Below are positions 54,064-64,000 of a DNA stretch of 64,000 nt, in pieces. The stretch's first letter is position 1, and each line of letters opens with the position of its first letter. The notes under the pieces are model-generated. The model was not told the DNA's origin and searched no databases. It saw only the letters and a program-made list of their open reading frames with translations. The stretch comes from Steinernema hermaphroditum (lineage: Eukaryota; Nematoda; Chromadorea; Rhabditida; Steinernematidae): the NCBI GenBank assembly GCA_030435675.1, contig CM059621.1, positions 6,572,001 through 6,636,000 of the forward strand. The letters run 5' to 3'. Position numbers and translations under genes: made by a program.

Positions 54064-57000
54064 ACAACTGCAGTTCTAACTTTTTTTCATTTACACAACC
54101 TTAGTTCACAGCTAGGTCATTTGGCTTCTGTTGCATCTGGGATACAGTCGCACACTTCCTCTTTTTTCTATCGGTCCTTGACTACTTGATTTTTCCATTT
54201 TAGCACGCGTAGCATTCCGGAAGCCAGTTCACACTATCCTGCACTTCCTGGGATTTAGGAAAGGTCGAGGGCGAAGCCACTTAGCGAGACGGTGCTAAAT
54301 GAACGTGAAATGTGTGAAAATAATAAAGACACCACGTGCACTTAAGTGGAAATATCCGGAACATTCTCTCAAGATTGCTAATGGTGTCGTGATGTTGGTT
54401 CCATGGATTCTCGAAGATCACATTGCGTTTTTAATCAAAGATTCCTCCTTTGTCCTGAATTCTTTTCTTATCCATATTTGGTCATTTGAATGCTCCTCGT
54501 GATCAGGCGCATTATCCATCCTATCTCAAAGCGAGTTAGCTATGTGCATAGTGACTCTCAAAGTAAACGGGAAGAAACTCGTATGGATGCCCGTTTTGTA
54601 GCTGTGCAGGTGAAGGGCGAACGAAAAAGGACATGTCATGCAGAAGTGACTGGTCCATTTCCAGGAAAGTTCCTCGACTTAATCGCTCGTTTTAATTTAT
54701 GCTCCATTTCGCAATTATCCTTCGCCCACTTTTAATAATCCGCAATATCCACCGTTCCATGTGGATGGAGGTCATACATGTCCATTTCCGTCGTGTCGCT
54801 CTTTTGGTTCGCAGGAAGTTCGCGCGGAGAGCCGCTGATACATGTGTGGATAGGCGTGTAGGGCGCGGAGGAGCGGCATGGTTAAGTGGCTGCTTCCGGA
54901 CTATGACCGATATAAAACCGACATCTACCGTCATTGGAAGTTATGCTGCAGTTGCAAGTGGTGGGATTTCCGATCTCTGACTCCGCTTCGTTCACCCCTT
55001 CGAGCATTTTTAACCGTTTTCTGGCTAACTGCGATGAGCAAAAATCAGGAAAGCCTAGTACTTTAATTAAGTGGCTGAATGGAGTGGTGAATCTAAAAAT
55101 TGATGTTTCGTGTTGTTTACGAGATTTTTTTATCACTACTCGGAAACGTAACATTAGAGATTTACATCGTATCGCCTTCTTAGACGATGACCGCCTTGGC
55201 CGACGTCCAACATTGAGGAGCCAATCGTGGGAATCTGTGGGATCCTGTTTCTCTTACTGTAGTTCTTTTTTATGCAAAATACGCGTGGCTTTGTGCGCCT
55301 TTTAGGTACTATGGACCAAGTAGCCCTGTGAGGGGCAACATACATAAGACCTACTACAGGTAATCCCAAACAATGCCAATCAATTCTCCATCCGAGAGGC
55401 CGTTGGGTCTTGCATGTAGTTTTGCATTCGATAAGATTTACGCTTAAATTGGATTGTTTCATTGAAAATTGTGCCTGTGATTAACGTTCCCTAGGTCCGT
55501 AGTCTTTTGTATCATCCAAATAGGTGGGTGCATTATTGAGCCTAGTTAACCCCTACCATATACTGTGAATTATAGCTTTTCTTTTGCATTTGGCGGACTA
55601 TTCTGTTTAGACGGTCCTTGATTTAGCACCTCAAGATTGTAAACAGCTAGATGTTGTACGAGCTACATGTTACATTTAAATTTATGGCTTAACTCAGTTC
55701 ACATCGAGTGCACGTCTACTTTAAAGGAATAGCGGGCCATAAACAACGAGGTCATTCACATAAGACTGCGGTGAATATAAAGGTGAAGTTAAATTTTTGT
55801 CTATCTTCGAGCCTAATATCGTGGCTTAGCAGTTTGTTAGTTCGTTTGCAATTTTTGGAGCAGGGACACTTTTAACGTCTAACGTTAACGTTCCACATCT
55901 AAAATAATCCATTTACCTATGTCATTATACAAAGAGAGACTAAATGACAACGTCCCTCAATGCGTATGTCATATATTCCTCCTTTAACAATACAGATGAC
56001 GTCCTTGTTGTCCTCAGTGTGATGTCTGAGATAAGCGTTTAGGATTACGTTGTACGTAGAGCATAAAGTGACGCTTTTAGTGGAAAGTTCGCTGAGATTC
56101 AGGCTCATACACCTATCACTGCATTAGTCGTTCCATAACTTTTTCTTCTCATTGCACATATATCCAGGCGTAACAAATTCCAGAATGTTAATGTTTGATC
56201 TCTATTTCTCTTTGAAGCAGAAAGTGTGCACATTTTCGAAATCTCCTTTTACCGCTTAGTGCTCAATGATAGGTGAGTCACCAGGTTCCCGGGCACTCTC
56301 ATAGGTGGTCATACACAATGGTACCGAGTACTTTATGACACAATCTCTTCCTAAACTGCTCTTGTGGGTTGTACAAACCTACTGCTAGTTTATCCTGCTG
56401 CTGTCCATGGTTTTAGGGAGGAATTTTGAACCTCACTTAAAAGTCAAAAACTGCAAGAATTTAATTCTAATATTATTTCGAACATAAATCAGAGAACAAA
56501 GCGACTGTTAGCGCAACTCCTCGCACAGATCTCGCTAGACGGAGGCCGTGAAGATTTGCCTCAATACTAGCAACCAATCACAGGTTCATTTCCTGTATTG
56601 TGTTGCACTATACATATTCTCGACGGTTCTTTGTCTTGGCTCAGAAGTTGATCCGATGTTTTCCAAAAGTTGATCCTCCAAGTTTTCCTGATGCCTATAC
56701 ATATAACTCGTTCAAGTCCTTTACTACCAACGACGAGGACCACCATGTCCTATGCTATGTAGAGGCACGTCACTAAGTTCAAAACCACGCGAACTTCATC
56801 ATTTACCTAACGCCCAGAGATGGTCATTCGAGAAAAACAGCTGAGTACTGTATGTGCTGTCAGACGCCATTCTTAAAATTCTATCGAATGGCTTATCGTC
56901 GATCCTACGATCATCGAAAAGCGTTTCACAGTCCTTGACAATTGAGCACGCTTCAACGACATGAAGCGATCTCTCCACCCGCCCTCTTGATCTTTTCTCT

Positions 57001-60000
57001 TATGACAATTCAGAGTTTCTTTTTACTTTGTTTTTGACGATGACCATGTCCGAAAGCTACGGTACTTATCTCCTAAAACGTAGAAATGTGTGGTGTTTGG
57101 TGTTGTCTGTTGAAGCTGTCACAATTCGAATAGTCATGTTTGATGAATTGCATGTGGTTGTTATTTGTGGAATTTCTAAAAACATCCAGGACCTCATAAT
57201 TAGAAGGTTGTTGAATATGGTCACGAGAACGGCGCCTATCTCTTCGGTTCTCTGAATCGCCAGTGCAGGAAAACATCTTCAAATAAAAAATTAAGAGACG
57301 TCCCATCGGCGCCGTCTCCCTCAGATCCTCTCCTCCTCCTGTGATTACTCGACGTATTGTACTCCTTGATTTCTTGACCGCCTTCCTGTATGTCCCAAGC
57401 AGAGTGCCATCGTGTTGTTGGGAGTTAAGCGGTGAAACGGCGATCAATCGCGAGGAGACGCGTCGCCAAAAAGGGAACGACGTGGGATGAGATGTCAATT
57501 CTCGTTTGGCGGACGGCAAATCGCCATTTTGGACAATTAGCGGTGATTTTTCGTGGCGAACACTGCGGCCGGGAGGGACGCGTGTCCTTCCGCGCTTACG
57601 TGGAGCGCCGTCGAGACTCCATCGGATGCGTATCCCCGATTATGACGTCTTTTTTGCGGGGAGCGCGTGTTCCCAATTAGACCTTTCTTCGCTTTATGGG
57701 AAATCGCCGGATATAATAGGGCTTTTCACATAGACTTTAATGTGCGATAAAATGGGAACGCTGTCGAAATATCGAATTTTCGTTAGAGTAATTGCGGATG
57801 TGGGAGGTAAAGACGGTGATAATGCGACCTATAAGAGGACTATAAGCTGCTTATTGGACGTGGCTGATGTTGGATGGTGTGTCGGATAAACTGTCTTTAT
57901 GGATTTGTGGCTGTTTAACTTACGCGTCTATTTCTTAGAGTAGCTCTACGATTACTCTTTGGAAATCGCATAGAATCTTTCGGAGTGGTCTTTATTCTTC
58001 TTACCTGAGATGGTACGAAACTTCGGTTACTTGTACGCAATAACTTTGACTCGTTCGTTTCCACGAGAATTTGCATAATCAAATTTATAAGTTGGATTTA
58101 TAAGTTGGCCCGGTCGTTTACTCGCTGAGTGAGTGGTCATGCAATGCCTTTCGTGTTGCCCACGATGATCGCCCTATGCTGATTTGCATGGTATAAATAA
58201 TTTCTAACCCTTTTTAGTAAGTAATTTTTTAGTAACGCATTCTGTGTCGACCTGTGCCAAGAAGAACGTGCTTAAAATTTTTCGTTTTTCTCGATATCGA
58301 CATAATTCTCTTGATACAGTTTCGTTTTTAGTGACATCGTGGGTTCCCTTGCCGACTAAAGGTGTAAGACGCGGGCCGAACTAAAACCACTTTTCACTGA
58401 GTTGGTTTTGTAAACAACTGGCTCTTACCGACTGGAGAATAGAAATCTGAAATTGTCAGATATAAGTCAGAAATTGGAGACACAACAGTATTTGCCAATA
58501 TTCCAATATTTAGACGGTTTTCGATAAACAACATTTCTAAGAGATCACTAAGGATGCGGTCCATTATGGAAGTAGTATGTTTTGGTTCTGGTGCCGACTA
58601 CTTTCGTTCGGGTGCATCTCTAGCAATCACTCTAAAATATCAATTCCCCGAGGAAGAAAAGACAATTATGGCTAGTTCTTGTCAAATTGCTCATGAATTA
58701 TAATAATTATGAATGTGAATTTCATATATTTTACTAAAAACAATCTCCTGGGAAATGTGTTTCTCTGTTAAACCGTGTCGGAAGTAAAATATGGAATATT
58801 TTATAATTTCACTTCAAGATCAAGAAATCCACCATAAGATTTGACGTTTTGACCTTAGTGCAATGACGACGGCATTATTATTATGTGCCTTTTTGTCGAA
58901 AATAAAAAGTAGAAAGAACAATCGATCATATTGTCCGGCTGCTCGGCTTTCAGTACAAAGAGGGTGCGAACTCGCGCGCAGCCGCGTCTATGATCATTAG
59001 ATCCGATCCATTTATTGTACTGCGCAGTCGGAGGGATAAACGCTGTGCAGTACCTCAAATTATAAAACAGTTTTCGTCCGCTTTTACTGTTGTTTAATGA
59101 CAGTATAAAAAATTTTCTATTTTCAAACAGCTCACCACATTATTATGATCTTACAGAAGTATAAACTCGTAGCGAATTCAAAGCTTTCACACCAAAACAT
59201 GGCGGTCAAAGCCCCTTTAGTGCAGAAGCGTGACTCACCCTACTACCACATGCGTTTACATTTTCACAACATATGGAAAACGTGCTTTTCTAGGAGGCTA
59301 ATGCCATTAGCATATTAGTCTTGAAGTGTGAAAGGTTCCAGATCCTTCCCATGACTAAGCTCAGTTCTTGTATTTCTGAATTTAAAAATTGGAAGCAGCT
59401 CTAAATAGAGCTTCCAGCCTGGGGCAGTTCCCACGCACTGCACTAATCAGAAGTTCTTCCTGACCTTTGGAAGAAGACGCGAATCCCTGAATAACTAATG
59501 CCCAAATCCCATTTCGAACATTCTTGAAAGCAGCTTTGAGTCCGGCATCTTTGAGGGCCGGACATCAAAACGTAAATGAATAGATTTCGCCTTTTAAACG
59601 CACTCCAATAGTTCACTTCCTGGGCACCCCCGCGTCGCCCTTCCTTTGACTTTCCACGTTTGCGTAAACACAAAAAGAACAAAAGTTCGTCTCCCTAAAA
59701 GCTTTCAGATCTCAGATTAGTCTTTGTGTCCACCACCAAAACAGCGCCTCTTCGTGTTTCGGCGCCATCCGATACGCCATCGCCTCGTCATCGGCACACG
59801 TGCGTTCCAAAACTTCTTGCGGACTGCGCCGTGCATAATTGTGTACGCGCTTAATTAAATATTAACGAAGCAATTTTTCTGCTCTTTTTCCATAAATAAT
59901 GGCCGCAACAGATGTTCTCACATAATCGATGTTTTGACATATCGAGGGAACGTCACGCAAACCGCACGCCGTCTCCATTGCAACTTGACCCTTCTCTCGG

Positions 60001-61138
60001 GGATCTGCAGCTTATTTTCACATGCTGCCGATGATCCATGAGCTTAGTTATCCAGCTCTTGGACAGTAGGTAATTAAGCTGTTCGAGAACTCGGGAACGT
60101 CCTCGGTCAAACAGATTGAAACGGAGATACTGATAGAAGATGTCTCAGGCTTGTATCCATTTGCTTACTTCGTCATTGTCTCGTTTAGAATACAACTTTT
60201 TGACGTATGACAGACGAGGTTTCCTAGTCGTCACATCATCGTGTATCAAAGCAATATCTACTCTGTCAAAAGCTGTTTTCCTAGAATTTGCAACTTGTTT
60301 TCCATTTAATGATGGGTGGCACAGATATTTCCTGTGTAAGGTGGCTGTGTGAAAACTTACTACTGCTGATCTTAATTACGACCAGTTGATATATTGCAGT
60401 TTGACCTTAACATACAGCACCACAAAAAACGCTAATTTTGAGATTATCTGAGAATTGCAATGGAACATGCCAGGTTCTCTTCCGACCGCTTTCTGGATGA
60501 TCGATGTAATCGAGGCACAGCAGGCTGGCTGATCAGACTGTCTACGTGCAAATAAACGGACGTGTTTGTTTGTTTCAACTGTTCGTTCTCCATTATTTTG
60601 ATCCTTGAATTTGGCTAGCAGGAATCCCCATTACCAAAATAGCGTGCTGCAATGTGTCATTGTTTCAGGACCGCATGTAAAGAGAACAAATATCTGTCGT
60701 GCAAATGACCTGACATCTGATCCATGCTGTTAATGAAATCATACCTACATAATACGTCTTGATCACTGTATATGTAGTACACATACAGTATAAGATGCCT
60801 GACACCATGGGTCCATAACCTCAAATGTTTCTTTTACATACATCATCCACGTCAGACATAGGCGGGGATGAGTTTTCTCATGAAGACGACACCAAAAATT
60901 CACCTCAGGAGATGTTTCACGGATGCAATTCATGTCCCACCAACAATATTGTAAGATTTTTTTCCAAGTGATCGTTTGCTAAAGTTTCTTAGAATCGTTA
61001 AACATATTCGTTGCTGTCATCTATTTATGACTTATTCTGACCCTCTTCCGTGTCACGTCAACTTCGTATCGACTGCGTTTTTTGTGTACCGCGAAGTTTC
61101 TTAACTGTAGACGCAAAAGTAGTGATCGGTTTCAGAAA

Positions 61139-63055
61139 ATGTTTCTCATCGCAAAAATCGTGCGAGGCCGCCGGCTGCTCCATGAGCTCGAACAGGAAGA
61201 AGCTCAGAAAGAGGCCGAGGAGGCCGCCGCCAATCTGGCCAACCAGAGTGGAATCACCCCTGGCAGGCGACATCGCAACAAGAACTTCGGACAGCCGGGC
61301 ACTTCACATCAGGTTTGTGAGAACAATCCATTGTACAATGTTGTGAAGATACACCGTGGGACGTGATATTGGCAAGGTGAACAATTCTTAATTCTCCAAT
61401 TTTAGCACTTCTAGAAATCGGTGTACTTTGTAGAGTTTCGTAAAAAGGCGTCACTTATTTACACGCGATTAGTTTGTTTTCATACCAAAGATTAGAGCTT
61501 TTAGAAACGGTACATGGAATCTTTAGCTATGAAGACAGGAAATGGACTTTTGGCGATCACCAACTGACTCGTCAAAGACCAGGAGTGGAACTGAAAGGAA
61601 TTGAAGCTACAATGGGGGAAATTATTGTTTATTCAATCGTTTTTTTTTCGAAGGAAAAATTGGTGTGTCTGGTTAAATGGTTAAAAGAAGTGAATATAGA
61701 GTTTCTCTTCACATATTTCTGAAACACCATTGCCGCCAATTTCATCTCCATCTTAATTTTGTGTACCACAAGAGTCTAGCGCAACAGCTAGACAGCTTCA
61801 ACAATCAAAACTGAACAAGTAGCGGAGGAACAATGGTGTGTTGAAGACAAAAACGAACGATCGATGCTAAAAAAAACAAATATGCCAGAGTTCTACTAGA
61901 CATTAGAATAGACAGTCTCGAGCCTTCTACTTGCCTTCGAAACAGCCGTGGACAATTGACAAGTTGAACTTCTTCTCGTTTCATCTGAAATTATCTGAAG
62001 GAAACGGACCAACACCACTGAGTATGTGTTTAGCAACATTTTTCCACATGTATCTACTCTTTTCCAATGGGAAAAATAATTTTCCAGACTCGATAGTAAA
62101 AAACGAAGTCATAAATATATACATCATTTCTAATATGAGCGCATGCGCTGTAGTCTGTGTTGAGGCCTCATAATAAAAATACATTATTTTCATATTTTGA
62201 AATAAGGAAGCACCATGGAACCAGGATATTTGGGTCGGGTTTGAGTGTTCGAATCTAAAATGGGATTTCGACAAACAAACCTTTGGCAATCAGCCCTTGA
62301 AAATTCTGAAATAGTTCTGCGCTGTCTGGAGGCGAGAATTGGAGAATTGAGCTTTAACCGAGGATCATCTCAACGACAATCATTGAGATGCTCCTACAAC
62401 AAGCTTGACCCACAAAACCGATGCTCTGAGATTTTCTAGTCTCAGTTACCCACTGGCGAATAGAGAACGCATGACAGAGAATTCCGCGATCGATCGAGGC
62501 GGATTGGCATTAAAATTTTTCACATTTTCAAGCTCGAATTTTATTGAGTTCGGGTTTTCGAGCACCTCAGCATAGGACAATGCATGACTGAGTGAGTCTA
62601 CGAGCAAAGAACAAAAATCTGAACTCTGTGCTGGACCACCGTGGTCGGAGCAGAGTGCTCGAGCAGTGTGGTCGAGCACCGTGGTCAAGCTCTCTGCTCG
62701 AGTGCTCACGACAGCGCTGCTCGAGCACTCCTGTCCGAGCACCGTGCTCGAGCACAATCCAAATGCAGCAAACTACAAGCGGTCGGGACTGCTCCGCCAT
62801 ACAAACTCCATCACAGAGCTATGCATGCATACAAACTCCGAATCTCATGACAAAATACAAATTCTGGTAGTTTGATGTGTTCCACTTTCAGAGTGTCGAC
62901 ACTTCCCCGGAGAAGGAGGCGAGAAGGCGAAGAAAGTGAGTTCGAGCATGAAGCACACTGTGTGTCGTCTTAAACTTGTCTCTCCCTGTGTGGTCCTTTC
63001 GGATTTCAGATGGAAGGAGGCAGAAGGAAGTTTTAGAAAAGCGCGAGCGATTTAA
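61139..63055 (+). CDS. small charged protein of unknown function, three exons
   Basis: Exons 61139-61312, 62892-62935 and 63010-63055 join with phases 0 and 2 into 87 aa. TTTCAG lies three bases before the ATG, a likely trans-splice acceptor. The N-terminus MFLIAKIVRGRRLLHE leads into an acidic-basic helix (LEQEEAQKEAEEAAANL), a basic segment (GRRHRNKNFGQ), and a Lys/Arg-rich end (EKEARRRRKWKEAEG). There is no clear signal peptide; the first seven residues could be an amphipathic helix. Intron 1 is about 1.6 kb and contains a GCTCGAG-rich repeat. I do not recognise a family. The exons are short, but all splice sites are good. Confidence 0.55.
62631..62757. repeat. GAGCAC/GCTCGAG-rich degenerate repeat
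   Basis: GTGCTCGAGCA, GTGGTCGAGCACCG, CTGCTCGAGTGCTC and GTGCTCGAGCAC recur about every 12-20 bases on both strands. It is self-complementary and keeps several frames open in both directions. It lies in the large intron of the 61.1-kb gene. Confidence 0.75.
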
Positions 63056-64000
63056 TTCGATATGATTGTGAGCGTTCCATAGGTCGACCTAAGTGCAAAA
63101 CGATTATGTGTTTTTCTTGAGGGCAAAGCGGTTTAATCCAATTATCTCAAGCGATACGTTTCACGTCTCCATCCGACCTCTTTCCAGTCTTTCGTCGTAT
63201 TCTAAAATGCGCCGTTTCTCTATCTTTTGCTCCAATAGTTAATGTGGACATCTCTATGCACGGCTAAAGGGCTCATTTTGGAATCTTTCACGTCACACTG
63301 CATTGTTCCATATGCATAACACTCAAATTGTTCTTTCTCAATAATATGGACTTCATAGAGGGACTTCTACGAAGAATAAGGTTTGAAATACGTGGTCGAC
63401 ACAATGGTATAGTGCTTATAAAGGACCATAGGTCATGTTCCTCTAGTTTCACTAAAGGGTCTGCATCAACAAGTACTTTATTAGGCCCCCATATTTTTGT
63501 TTGGAGCAACCTTAATGTATTGAGGATTACGGTCATATCGAAGTTGATCCTCAAGACCAATTCAGACTTGCTTTTTGATTCCGATTGTTTCGATTGTTCT
63601 TTTGTCGTGGCAAGTAACCCAAGCACCACATAATATAATATGCAAACCGAAGAATCATCCACTACCCATCGAGAAGGTGCACATCGTTTGTACTTCCACA
63701 AAATTGCACAGCAAAACAAAAACATATTGACTGTTATGTTCGGGGGAGTATTTTCTCGGTCACTTGTTTATGACACCGCCCTCTGACGTACGCAGACGGT
63801 AATTCTCGGAAGGACCATATCAAAAGCAGTTTCCTTTTCGCATGGGTAAACACGAAAATAGCCACAGTCAAAACACGCGCTCGTCCTCTATGGCCAAACA
63901 ACGATGTTACCTATACTCGGCACCATCACCGCTGTTTTACTCTCTAAAATGCCGACTGAGGGGAAGAGTAGAAGGTAAATTGTTGTAGTCAAGTGTCGCC
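63056..64000. other. right flank, possible first exon at the edge
   Basis: Overlapping frames on both strands at 63288-63725 lack splice or family support. At 63949-63974 an ATG opens MPTEGKSRR and meets GTAAAT, which could be the first exon of a plus-strand gene continuing past the window; this is a weak guess. Confidence 0.35.

Larger units (their letters stand above)
46501..61138. other. long gene-poor region with four GC-rich islands
   Basis: No gene could be assembled over about 14.6 kb. GC-rich islands stand out from AT-rich DNA at about 46520-46830, 52380-52960, 57420-57700 and 59740-60000. They contain words such as CACGTG, CTAATTAGTG, GACAATTAGCGG and CTTAATTAAATATTAACG, which look like factor sites. 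A lone exon-like piece at about 51984-52141 (after CACCTTCAG, before GTAAGT) reads LWQFNDRSITISSVV but has no partner. A partial dispersed-repeat copy is at about 58105-58180. Inverted and direct repeats are listed separately. Confidence 0.5.

Noticed and set aside
62446..62875. Several overlapping open frames on both strands
   Set aside because: They are produced by the palindromic GCTCGAG repeat and are not consistent with the splice sites of the surrounding gene.
63288..63725. Overlapping frames of 101 and 145 codons on opposite strands
   Set aside because: Neither has splice sites, a recognised domain or a poly(A) signal in a convincing place; one cannot be preferred over the other.

Overview
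The window is nuclear DNA from a nematode, most likely a rhabditid (clade V) species. The evidence is direct: many introns of about 45-50 bases with GT...TTTCAG or TTTAG ends, likely trans-splice acceptors a few bases before several start codons, and nematode-type families (serpentine chemoreceptors, a NAS-type astacin, saposin-like secreted peptides). I see no bacterial, viral or organellar segment and no CRISPR array. I joined exons by hand, and for six genes all phases close into one open frame.

Layout. 1-112: start of a secreted protein running off the left edge (minus). 1.7-5.1 kb: an 11-exon astacin metalloprotease (minus, 719 aa by my exon sum) with EGF, CUB, a Thr-rich linker and a C-terminal C-type lectin domain. 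7.3-13.7 kb: a 13-exon gp210/Nup210 nuclear-pore gene (minus, 1255 aa), about 600 aa shorter than the usual family length. One of its introns holds a 1606-bp DNA transposon with 8-bp target duplications and a tRNA-Gly-like unit inside. 15.6-17.7 kb: a six-exon SRX-like chemoreceptor (minus, 300 aa). 22.9-23.3 kb: a small spliced gene. 24.2-25.1 kb: an intronless coiled-coil protein (minus). 25.6-29.6 kb: separase (minus), with both catalytic residues visible. 30.3-31.1 kb: an unrecognised spliced gene (minus). 33.8-34.8 kb: an intronless SRH-like chemoreceptor (plus). 35.9-37.6 kb: two saposin-like secreted peptides with a third, broken copy between them (plus). 37.75-38.08 kb: three 110-bp tandem repeats with internal foldbacks. 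38.2-39.8 and 42.4-43.7 kb: a tandem pair of DGAT2-type acyltransferases (minus) that differ by one intron. 43.7-61 kb: a long gene-poor stretch with inverted repeats, a local duplication and four GC-rich islands. 61.1-63.1 kb: a small three-exon gene for a charged 87-aa protein (plus).

The genes do not form one pathway. Separase and gp210 are housekeeping genes (sister-chromatid separation, nuclear pore). The DGAT2 pair and the saposin-like pair suggest intestinal lipid handling and defence or digestion; the saposin-like promoters carry TATA and GATA-type motifs. Most of the novelty is in structure: the transposon placed at a splice donor of the gp210 gene, the astacin-lectin fusion, the shortened gp210, and several undescribed repeat families. 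Gene identities rest on motif recognition, not on database searches.
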